Origin: Chara braunii | Lineage: Eukaryota; Streptophyta; Charophyceae; Charales; Characeae | Direction of reading: 5' to 3' | Length of the DNA: 49,289 bases | Assembly: GCA_003427395.1 (NCBI GenBank) | Contig: BFEA01000008.1 | Span: forward strand, 1,170,008 to 1,219,296 | Part shown: positions 41,335 to 49,289 of the stretch, piece by piece | How positions within the stretch are numbered: position 1 is the stretch's first letter | Layout: every line of letters begins with the position of its first letter | Program-made: the position numbers and the translations under genes | The notes under the pieces: model-generated | Told to the model about the DNA's origin: nothing | The model's database searches: none | What the model saw: the letters and a program-made list of their open reading frames with translations, nothing else

Positions 41335-41780
41335 TGTCGCACTTTTTTCAGTCGGGTCATTTCGGACGACCGGAAAGCCAACAGGCTGTTACGCAGGATT
41401 CGTTCTGTGTCTGCAATAAATAAAATAAAATAAAGAAAGAAAATCCTTCCTGTTGTGTGCGTCCGGCTTCGAGCGAGACCCTTCAATTGCGGTCTTCACC
41501 GGACCACGGTCTTAGGAATCTTTAATTGTGATTCGGAACAACAATGATAATGCAGATAATAAAAGTTAAATTATATATGTCCTGCGTGTATGAAGATGCC
41601 AGTTTAGGGGATTGAGAATTGTGACATGATCTGCGAGGAAATACAATCATCAAGCAATATCAGAAGAGATAATCAAGACTGGCTGACTCAAGTCAAAGAC
41701 AAGATGAATGAGGAAAAAACGAGAACTCATAATAATCTCAGAAAGTACATGTGAACAAATATGGTCAGCACTCCTCAAGA
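41335..41780 (-). repeat. 5' LTR-like segment of element B
   Basis: On the minus strand this carries a TATA-like ACATATATAATTTAAC (about 41568-41583). About 150 bp later come polyadenylation-like TTTATTTTATTTATTGCAG and an end in CA at 41335, then the PBS. This is LTR architecture (U3-R-U5). The upper end is uncertain, and no second copy was recognised below the integrase tail. Confidence 0.5.
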
Positions 41781-42509
41781 GTTCTCACTCATCGTTCTAG
41801 AATCTCATGGTCAATCTTTCATTTGACTATCTGCCCGTTGTGCTCTGAACCATGTATGCGTACTCTCTGAGGTCGCGGCTTCGAGACATAGAGCCACCGG
41901 TATCCTGCAAGTTCCGAACACTTTCATCCAAGGTACGTGACCCTGAAGTCGATCATAGCACAAAACTTCTCCCATAGAGTAGGAAAATAAGGTCTGGAGA
42001 AGATTCCCCGTCTGAGATGCTGAAACTCTGATGGCTCAGTAACTGCCTCATAGTCAATCACCGCAGGAGAAATGTACCTCTTTGCCAGATCTACCAAGTC
42101 ACTCTAGCAAGAGTCATCTGTGAGAGTGAAGGGCACGAGAGGCTTGGGATAATCAGAGTAGAGTTTGGGTCCGAAGCTGCGGATCAGCCTAATACCGTTC
42201 TCATCAAGTTCCCTCTCTCTCTCCTCAAAATACCGAGCAGTTGTAACCCAGACTGATTCGAAATGTTCATGAGTCTCTTTCCCGTTCTTTAAATAGATCC
42301 TCAGGTCATGAATAGAACCCCCTGAGAAACTGGTATGGACGACAAAAATTGACAGGTCTCCTTGCTTAAAGTCGTTTGCACTGACATACCGATGTCGAAA
42401 GGCGTCCTTAGAAGCAACTCTATTGAGGTTGGACAGGACAGCCTCTAGGACCGAGAATGATTGTACCACATTCATGGACTGGAGTAAGGTGCTCAGAATG
42501 TTCTATGAC
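41781..42509 (-). pseudogene. Array-type unit Z, outside the LTR of element B
   Basis: The frame from 42509 reads NILSTLLQSMNVVQSFSVLE, FRHRYVSANDFKQGDLSIFV, SFSGGSIHDLRIYLKNGKET, HFESVWVTTARYFEERE and PLVPFTLTDDSC to 42104. After a TAG the same frame continues SDLVDLAKRYISPAVIDYEA and, past further stops, KPRPQRVRIHGSEHNGQIVK. GGSIHDLRIYLK matches EGSINDIRPYVKK of unit W, so this is the same family. It lies 5' of the LTR and PBS of element B, so it belongs either to another copy or to an interrupted array. Confidence 0.6.
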
Positions 42510-43518
42510 ATTTGGAGAGAGTGTTGCCCGGCTAGTTCTGATCACTGACACACATGAGAAAAAACGAGCCTTGCCGGATCTGAACTCCGAAGTAACTCAA
42601 GCGACCGAACATTGACCGACTTTGATTGAGGGTTTGCAATAACTTGGACCACTAAGCGTTGATTAAGTATTGGTTACATGTTGAATTGAACGTGACAGAA
42701 ATACGAATTGAATTCTTAAATAACTGATGCTTGAATAATATTTAAATGTTTGGTTGAAAGACCAGTCCCCAGAAGCTGACATGTTTTCTCACCTCATCAG
42801 CTCCCTTTTTGCTGAGTTTACATATCACCTAACGCAGTGAATTCTCATAGATTTTCCTAACTTAACCGAGCGAACTAGGTACAAGAGAAAAAATGCAATT
42901 TTGGAACATTTAAAATTTTAGTATGATTTATACTACATTTAGCTGTTGAAAATCAGGTTCCCAACACAATTTATGAGGGTATCCTGTTGAACACAGGGGA
43001 TGTCAAGGAAACCTTCCTTTTGAATACACTGGTTGTAGGGGATAATACAATTCCAGTGATGGACCAGTAGTTTGTAATAAGTTGAAGTTATGTTGAAAAT
43101 GTGTATAAAAGCAACCTCTCCTGTTTAAAGACTTTTTACAAACAGTTTACCAACTGCGTTCAAAAAATGTAAAAAAAAAAAATATTGCTCCTGTACAAAT
43201 AGTCATCACTCTTTATTATAAAAAAAAGACACAATATTGTACTTAGAAAACTCCGTTTTGATTGCTGCTCACTTTCGCAAATTTAGCGGTGAAAAAAACG
43301 AATTACATTTTAATTTGTACTCTACGTATGTTATGGCATTTGTGCGTTTCCCCGTGCCCAAGGAACAGGGATGATACATGGGTGATGTCGTCGCTAAGTG
43401 TGTGCCAACATACTTTAAAAAATTAAATTGTCAAAGCAACACATGCCTCTCACCGATTCTGATAATAATGTTCGGCAACTACATAGTTTAAACTGTTTTT
43501 GTCTTCAATGCTATGTTG
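42510..43518. other. AT-rich non-coding stretch
   Basis: No gene is seen. It includes A-runs at about 43172 and 43221 and some TTGAATTGAA-type phrases (42640-42740). Confidence 0.45.
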
Positions 43519-43588
43519 GTCGGCAGGTGCGTATTCATTTTCGATATGACAGCAATATTTTGTATGATGTTACAACGCACCTGCCGAC
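43519..43588. repeat. Perfect 14-bp inverted repeat
   Basis: GTCGGCAGGTGCGT at 43519-43532 and ACGCACCTGCCGAC at 43575-43588. A third copy is at 46588-46601 in the first orientation. The spacer of 42 bases is AT-rich. Confidence 0.9.
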
Positions 43589-43977
43589 TACGACGTATCA
43601 AAGGAGTATACATTGCCAACGGCCATGCAATGTCCGTAGAATATAAGATGATTACTCAGAATCCTTTGTACACTGTTTCACATTCCTTTAGTTGTAAATT
43701 TGTATTTAAATCAAGAAATTAAGGTGCGATTGTTGTCCGGTGTATTTCATCAAAGGTTTTTGTCTTTTGCAATACATTGTAATTCACAGACACCCTTTAC
43801 CACAAAAAACAAGGAAGCGGTTGTCAGGGAGTCACATACAGTGTCACATGTTACTCGTACGTGTTCAACATGCAGTGCCATATGTTGAAAAGAGTTGCAG
43901 ACATCATATTCTCTCAATTTGTGTCATTTTTTTAAAGTCTATGTGTATCCAATGTTTTTGAGTATGTGTGTATATCA

Positions 43978-44024
43978 GTGTGTGTGTGTGTGTGTGTCTG
44001 TATATTTGTTGGAAAGGGGCAAAC

Positions 44025-44061
<37 letters not shown>
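43978..44061. repeat. (GT)n and (GA)n microsatellites
   Basis: (GT)n at 43978-43998 and (GA)n at 44031-44061. Confidence 0.95.
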
Positions 44062-44062
<1 letters not shown>

Positions 44063-44558
44063 ACTTGTTCGTAAAACGAACAATATAATTCATAGATGTC
44101 AAGTGCAGCGAACGACATCATGATGTCTATACGAAACCAACACAATAAAGATGCACGAGGAGGAGCAAAGTACACTTACAATGTCGATTGTAATGTACAG
44201 TTTCATTCTGACAACAAAATGAAGATATAATTGCACCACAATTATCGTTCTGGTGAGCGTGGTTTATTTCAAACACTCCCTATAACGGGCACTAGTCATA
44301 ACAAATTCTCTATAAAAAAAAAAAATAAAAAAAATTGTTCTTCAATATGTTATTGACAAAACGACTACAGTTTGTACAACTACATTCCTGAACAACATGT
44401 CGGATGTTATCGCAAAGTTATCTCCCTTCCTTGCTTGCATAACATCATTTTATATATAATGTACATAAAATATCTAAGAAGTGGAGGGAAGAATGACAAG
44501 GTCTCAACAACTGAATGCAAAAGTAGACCAATGAAAAGGGTTTCAAACTATATTTCTC

Positions 44559-44582
44559 ACTTTTTACTTTTTTTTTTTTTTT

Positions 44583-44623
<41 letters not shown>
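44559..44623. repeat. Poly-T followed by (CT)n
   Basis: A T-run of about 20-29 bases and then about 18 CT units. The SLSLS ORF here is an artefact. Confidence 0.95.
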
Positions 44624-44627
<4 letters not shown>

Positions 44628-44708
44628 GAATTACAACTTTCTCTCTTGCAATTGTTGTCCTTTATTCACCATATAAGAGCATATTGAAGCATGTGTTGTT
44701 TGTCGTCT

Positions 44709-45563
44709 TCATATGCCCTTCTGCACTGCAGATGAAGTAGCCTTGTGTTGAAACGTGTAATCTTCATCAGTGAACAATCTGGCACGAACGTCACCGTGCT
44801 GTACAGTCGGCAACCCTGCTTGGAACAAGATGAGTGTTTTATGAGCCACAGTCGTTGAGCGATCAAGGCTGGAGATGTTGAAGTTCACACATGTGTCTCG
44901 TGCCTCGACGGATGCAATAATTTCTCTTTTAATCTCTGTCAACTCCGAGATTTTTTCGTCCACTCGATTTTTCTTCGCACATTGCAAAACCTCATTTTTT
45001 ATTACCATCTCTGCAAATGTAAGTTGTTGCAATGACACGTCAGTCCCTTGACCTTTCCTCGTGTGAAAGAACACCCTCGCCAAACAGAGTTCGAACGCCG
45101 GATTACCCCATGACTCGTTTCCCTTCCGCCTCCATGTCGCATTCTTGATCATTTCCTCTCTCAGTTGCTGTCGCTTTTCTTGTTGTTTGTCTGTTTAGTT
45201 TTGAACTCACTAGAGGGTATCCCTTCTCGGCCCAAAACTCGTGTTTTAAGTTCCATGATATCTCCCCTCTAATGGTCGTCATGATCCTGTTACATTCCAC
45301 GAGGACTTGCCGCACCCTACGGATGCCCATTGTCCTATATGTTATGCCATTATTGTTAATGACTTGAAAAATTGTTCCTCCGTCGGGTAAAATGTGGAAT
45401 CTCGAGCAAACATATACATGTATGCCTTTGCGATTGACCGAAACATCCTGTCCTTCATTTTTTGGTCATCTCTGTGAGTTGTAGCTCTTCTGCAACATTG
45501 CTCGTCCTCTTTGTGCCACTCTTCCAATATGTGTCGGTCTTTTGCTCTCCACTTTTCCTGCAT
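44709..45563 (-). pseudogene. Unrecognised gene family, copy 2
   Basis: The frames 45563-45342, 45330-45103 and 45152-44709 follow one another. Motifs in order are DRMFRSIAKAYMYMFARDST, FYPTEEQFFKSL, then RQVLVECNRIMTTIRGEISW, NLKHEFWAEKGYPLV, REEMIKNATWRRKGNESWGN, DVSLQQLTFAEMVIKNEV and SSLDRSTTVAHKT. They match copy 1 at 7898-7078 over the whole length, so the family is a real coding unit that has been copied. It has the last 74 residues more complete than copy 1. A frameshift near 45190 and a stop near 45340 break it unless introns are present. The TTTCAG acceptor at about 45567 would fit a short intron upstream. Confidence 0.6.
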
Positions 45564-46383
45564 TCACTGAAACATATAAAGGAATAATAAACATCAGAAT
45601 TACAAAACCTTGATGAAAACATGAAAGGAGGAGGAATGTACTTTTTCTTTTGCAGCGTATAACTTTGCCGACGAAATTGAGATGCAAAGAAAATACATCA
45701 ATTTCGACGCTGCTCATGCCTTCGAAGCAAAAATATTTACCTGTTTTATCTGTGCGAAGGTTCGTCGTTTCGTGGCAGTTATCGCTATCTTTCTCATTTG
45801 CATCATTCATTTCTTCTCTGCAGTCTTGCTTTCCATTTCCTGCAGATTCGTCTTCCTCATTCTCATATTCTCGACTGTCCGCCGAACGTGCTTGTGATTC
45901 CGACTTTGAATGTTTGTCTTCTTAATGATCTTTTTTTTTATCTGTACTTTCCTCCACCTACTCCGACTCAGGAAATTCATCGTCTTCTTCTCAACCGAAC
46001 TGATTGTGGTATTTTTTCGTTTTTCCCTTTCTCACACTGCTGTTCTCATGTATTGCAAATCTGTTTCTCGTCGAACCTCTGTCAGTTGCTCTTGTGGTCT
46101 TCTTTTCCACACGTCTCCCTCTTTTTTCTCTCCCTTGGCTTGTTTTCTTCATGCCTTGCACGATTTCAACTCTGTGCCGGTAGCCAATAATGTCATCGTC
46201 ATTCTCATTATTCCGACGCAATGTTTTCGCCTTCCGTGGTGCGCTTGGCGTCACTGTTCCCTCCTTTGGCCGACTTATATTCCGTCTCGGCGTTGAAGAC
46301 GTCCCGTCGATTTTTTCTCTGCCTTTGGTTGTCGACTCCTTCTCCCTGCGAGGAATAGGCAATAGCCACCTGCGTGGCCTCAA
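45564..46383 (-). pseudogene. Upstream basic/acidic part of gene-family copy 2
   Basis: The frame 46383-45991 is Arg/Lys-rich (PIPRREKESTTKGREKIDGT, GREKRGRRVEKKTTRATDRG). It is followed, with two stops, by an acidic stretch (EYENEEDESAGNGKQDCREE, NDANEKDSDNCHETTNL). A GT donor follows DKTG (about 45743, ACAGGTAAATATTT), and a TTTCAG acceptor lies at about 45567-45572. The splice would be phase 1 but leads into a frame different from the conserved one. A disordered N-terminal region of the same protein is plausible but not proven. Confidence 0.4.
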
Positions 46384-46727
46384 ATGGAAGACATTGACAA
46401 AGATGTAATGATATTTAGTGCACCTCCAGACTCAAAGATAGGACTTGACACATCAGATCTAGACTGGCACACGATTATCATCATACATGCCACACATCAA
46501 GAAGGGGACTCATACACAGAAGAAAGGTCTCCGCCAGACCTGGTACTTGAGGGTAAATGGACCCACTTTCCTTAGAAGCTTACCCGGGTCGGCAGGTGCG
46601 TTGTCTTTTGACGTACAATTACAAGGTTGTTGATTGCAACTCCGACGAATCCCGCCAACGCCCACCATTGTCCGCCAATGACACCCATAGTTGTCCCCTG
46701 CCAGCGCCAAGGTAACCGGGTTAGTTG

Positions 46728-46730
<3 letters not shown>

Positions 46731-46778
<48 letters not shown>

Positions 46779-46789
46779 GAGAGAGATAG

Positions 46790-46875
<86 letters not shown>

Positions 46876-46884
46876 NATAGATAG

Positions 46885-46970
<86 letters not shown>
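46731..46970. repeat. (GATA)n / (GA)n compound microsatellite
   Basis: About 240 bp alternating GATA and GA tracts, with a single N at 46876. ORFs reading LSIYLS here are spurious. Confidence 0.98.
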
Positions 46971-46973
<3 letters not shown>

Positions 46974-46979
46974 ACCATG

Positions 46980-47299
46980 GATGGCCCCCTGTATTTCATG
47001 CTTTCAAACTCGCAACGTTCGCTGAGACTGATCAGTTCCCATCAAGGAGATCAATTTTGCTCCTAACCATGGATAGGCATGTGGACATCGACGATATCTT
47101 GGAACATAGAGACTTTCCTGTACCCAAGCCTGTGGGCAAGGGAAGACCACCAAAACCTATGGGGGAGCACCGGGTCAGATTCAGGCATCAAATAGGTCCT
47201 AAAGAAGATCGTTGGTTCACAAGGGAGGGGCTTGTCAGAACAACACCTCAGATCGTGGCCAAATTTGAACGAAAGTTGAAGGGAAAAGCATCTGCGTAG
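46980..47299 (+). pseudogene. Element C: gypsy polyprotein C-terminal end
   Basis: The plus-strand frame reads PPVFHAFKLATFAETDQFPS then HVDIDDILEHRDFPVP, GEHRVRFRHQIGPKEDRWFT and REGLVRTTPQIVAKFERKL before a TAG at 47297. VFH-x2-KL followed by D-ID-ILEHR and (R)VRF....EDRW is the integrase tail and the start of a chromodomain-like module, where a Trp follows after a short linker. Only about 105 codons remain. The 5' side runs into the GA microsatellite at 46970, so the rest has been lost or replaced. The opposite strand is also open, but without similarity. Confidence 0.8.
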
Positions 47300-47980
47300 C
47301 ACCATCTCAACGAACTTTCGAAGCTACGGGGAATGAAATGCGAGGAATAAGCCCTCGCGAGGCCCTTCTCAGGCATGCAAATGTTCTGGGTTGCGCCCCC
47401 AGCAAGCCTCGTGCCCGCCCTAAGTGAAGGCGGGTCTGTACATCCACGAGAGGCCTACTTTCGACATTTTTCATATGTGGGATATCAGGCAGTTGCCACA
47501 TGTCGGTTGGTTACATAACAACATGAGCGTTATGCGGCTTCCAGAAGAAACAGCTGCGTTGTACAATTGAGCCCAGGGCTTAGTTGGTTGCACCATCTGC
47601 ACACGTAGTGAGAGGCCGACACAACACGTAGTGGCAGTGGACCAATGACAATACAGAGTTGTCGTCACGCATCTACCACGGGCCAATGAGAATGCGGCAA
47701 ACACTAGGAGTCCGGAGGGCCACCTGGACGTGCTCAGCTTCACGAGGCCCGGACCAGCCTGAGGCGCAGACACTTTGGGCCAACTTGAAGCTATTGGGCC
47801 CCTACACGCCAGGCCCAGGCAGGTCAACGACAGGGCGAGTATAAATAAGGTCTGACGAACTTCCAAAGTTAAATCAAGAAAATCCAAACTCGGATTGAGG
47901 GAAAAAGAGGAAAATTTCCAATTCGGGGAAGACAATGAGAGGAAATTTTCAGAGAATAGTTTGGGTTTTAGACGGGAGCA
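47300..47980 (+). repeat. LTR-like segment downstream of element C
   Basis: A polypurine-like GAAGCTACGGGGAA is followed by TGAAATGCGAGG at 47331, the expected LTR start. A TATAAATA box is at 47840-47847, and about 100 bp of U5-like sequence follow. Hairpin CCCGCC / GGCGGG lies at about 47421-47440. The downstream end of the LTR is not defined. The long minus-strand ORF 47992-47471 has no motif and reads through it. Confidence 0.45.
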
Positions 47981-48650
47981 TGCATAAGACAATCACGAAT
48001 TCAAAATAAAATTCCGAAAGTATTTGGACGTCATTTCGGAATTTAGAAGAAATTTAAGCAAAATTCAAAGAATTTCAAAAAATAATCGTAAGAATTTTTG
48101 AAAGTTCGAGGAGATGATGAAAGATGTATAGATGAGTTGATAGGAAAATTTTGAAATAAAATGGAAAATTCCTCAACGTATTTTCGGAATTAACAGAATT
48201 TCAAAGAAAATTTGAAATAAAAGTAGAAAACTAATTCCTAAAGTAAAAATTTACGATGAAATTTCAGAAAAAATTAGTGATAACTGCATGAAGTAAGTTG
48301 AGGGAAATTCCAGGATTGTCTGTAGATCAAATGAATAAAATTTCTTGACTTGTTTCAAGCTTAAAATGAATTTCAAAGAAATTTCAAACAAATTCAAAAG
48401 GAATTTCAAAAGAATTGCAGAATTTCATAATGTACGGGGGAGGAGGCAACGAAGTTGATTTGACTTCAGAAGAATTAAATTTAGGAAATTCCTGAATTTA
48501 TTTCACGAATTTCTGAAATGGAATTGAATTTCTGAAATAAAATAACAAAAAGAATCTGATAAAATAAAGAAATTTGCATAACTTTTGAATAAAAGTGTCG
48601 GAATTAATTCTGTTTACGGCGTTGGTGGAAAAGAAGATGAGGATTAATCC
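47981..48650. repeat. AT-rich tract with recurrent GAAATTTC motif
   Basis: AATTTCAAAGAAATTT and close variants (GGAATTTC, GAATTTCAAA, AATTTGAAATAAAA) recur about 20 times in 650 bp with irregular spacing. Both orientations of the motif occur. No gene is seen. Confidence 0.6.
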
Positions 48651-49062
48651 TATCAAATTAGATTGAAATTCTGAACGACAGAATGGACGGCATTGTCAGG
48701 CAAGTACAAAGAAAGGAGATACGTGTCACATGTAGTAGAAATTTTGGATGATGCGACCAATTAGGTGGGAAGGTGGAGAAGAGAAGGGGGGTTGGAGAGG
48801 AGATAAAAGAAGAGAAAAAATATGATATCTTTGAGAGAGACCGGCGAGAGGAAGGGAGGGGATTAGTAGGAGGGAGATAGATTGACAATACCACGCTCCC
48901 AGTCGGTCAGGAGCAATTAAGGTCCTTCCTCCTAGTCGAGGAAGGTCTTCAATCAACCCCTAAAGGGTCTTCTCGATCGTTCCCCCGGTGGAACGACGAG
49001 GTCGTCGGATCAGATGCGCGCGCTTATGATGACGAGCCAATGTAATGGTGACGTGGACAACG
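48651..49062. other. Non-coding stretch, nothing recognised
   Basis: Purine-rich. A hairpin TCGTTCC / GGAACGA lies at about 48977-48996. The minus-strand ORFs (up to 78 codons) have no motif. Confidence 0.45.
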
Positions 49063-49066
49063 GCGG

Positions 49067-49111
<45 letters not shown>
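49063..49111. repeat. (GAT)n microsatellite
   Basis: About 15 GAT units. The Ser-rich ORF on the other strand is this array. Confidence 0.97.
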
Positions 49112-49112
<1 letters not shown>

Positions 49113-49289
49113 AACTTTTCAGACACCTCTTGCTTGAAGTCCTGAACCGCTTGAGGGTCGATAGGCCACGTCTCACAGTTTGTATTCGTACTCGAAATCA
49201 AATCAAATGAGCTTTTGCCCGTTTGCTCCACACGAGCTTGTTGGGCTCCTCGTAGGATACTTGCGTTACCTTCTTCTAGATGTGCCGCT

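Larger units (their letters stand above)
33290..41780 (-). mobile_element. Element B: degraded Ty3/gypsy element with 5' domain array
   Basis: On the minus strand in order are an LTR-like segment, a primer-binding site (41331-41314), an array of related units (41163-38605), gag (38501-about 37600), protease (37522-37340), RT (about 36516-35540), RNase H (35407-35060), an acidic spacer, and integrase (34523-33579) with a GPY-type tail to about 33290. Internal length is about 8 kb, 2 to 3 kb more than a standard gypsy element because of the array. A matching 3' LTR below 33290 was not recognised. Confidence 0.85.
43572..46604 (-). mobile_element. Possible 3-kb terminal-inverted-repeat element
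   Basis: ACAACGCACCTGCCGAC (43572-43588) and its exact complement (46588-46604) are 17-bp termini enclosing 3,033 bp. Inside is copy 2 of the unrecognised gene family on the minus strand. A target-site duplication could not be seen (left flank ATGATGTT, right flank CTTTTGAC). The extra arm at 43519 makes the left end complex. I infer a DNA transposon, without a recognised transposase. Confidence 0.4.

Noticed and set aside
47471-47992. 173-codon minus-strand gene
   Set aside because: Covers the LTR-like segment, lacks any motif and opposes the gypsy tail that has clear similarity.

Overview
This window looks like repeat-rich, intron-poor nuclear DNA of a streptophyte (a land plant or charophyte alga). 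A charophyte such as Chara fits best, but that is an inference. The evidence is two decayed Ty3/gypsy retrotransposons and the tail of a third, a chromodomain of the plant chromovirus type, a plastid trnC-rpoB fragment, and a mitochondrial nad5 fragment of plant type. Long GA/CT microsatellites are very frequent and single Ns sit inside repeats, as in a draft shotgun assembly. I could not recognise any intact cellular housekeeping gene. Almost every long reading frame is a transposon fragment, a degraded gene, or a low-complexity shadow.

Layout. 0-6.5 kb: non-coding DNA with short tandem duplications, a tRNA-Phe-like relic and a perfect hairpin. 6.5-9.2 kb: minus-strand relic of an unrecognised gene family (copy 1) with three tandem short exon-like units and GA microsatellites. 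9.2-12.1 kb: AT-rich organelle-like block holding the nad5 fragment, two GC-rich perfect palindromes, a trnC(GCA) pseudogene and the start of rpoB, frameshifted. 12.1-20.4 kb: minisatellites, a roughly 65-bp satellite, LTR-like sequence and several strong inverted repeats. 20.6-27.9 kb: minus-strand chromovirus (element A: gag, protease, reverse transcriptase, RNase H, integrase, chromodomain), broken by many stops and frameshifts. 28-33 kb: mostly unrecognised sequence with two overlapping opposite-strand ORFs and a 208-bp TTAA-flanked MITE. 33.3-41.8 kb: second minus-strand gypsy element (element B) with a tRNA-Asp-type primer-binding site, an LTR-like segment, and between PBS and gag an array of related protein units that I cannot assign to any family. 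42-46.6 kb: a further unit of that array, then copy 2 of the unrecognised gene family inside a possible 3-kb terminal-inverted-repeat element. 46.7-49.3 kb: GATA/GA microsatellites, the C-terminal end of a third gypsy polyprotein on the plus strand, an LTR-like segment and AT-rich DNA.

How parts relate. The retrotransposon genes in each element are collinear with normal gag-PR-RT-RH-IN order. Several stops lie where a conserved Trp or Gln codon is expected, consistent with C:G to T:A decay of silenced elements. The most unusual structure is the run of about six paralogous domain units 5' of gag in element B.
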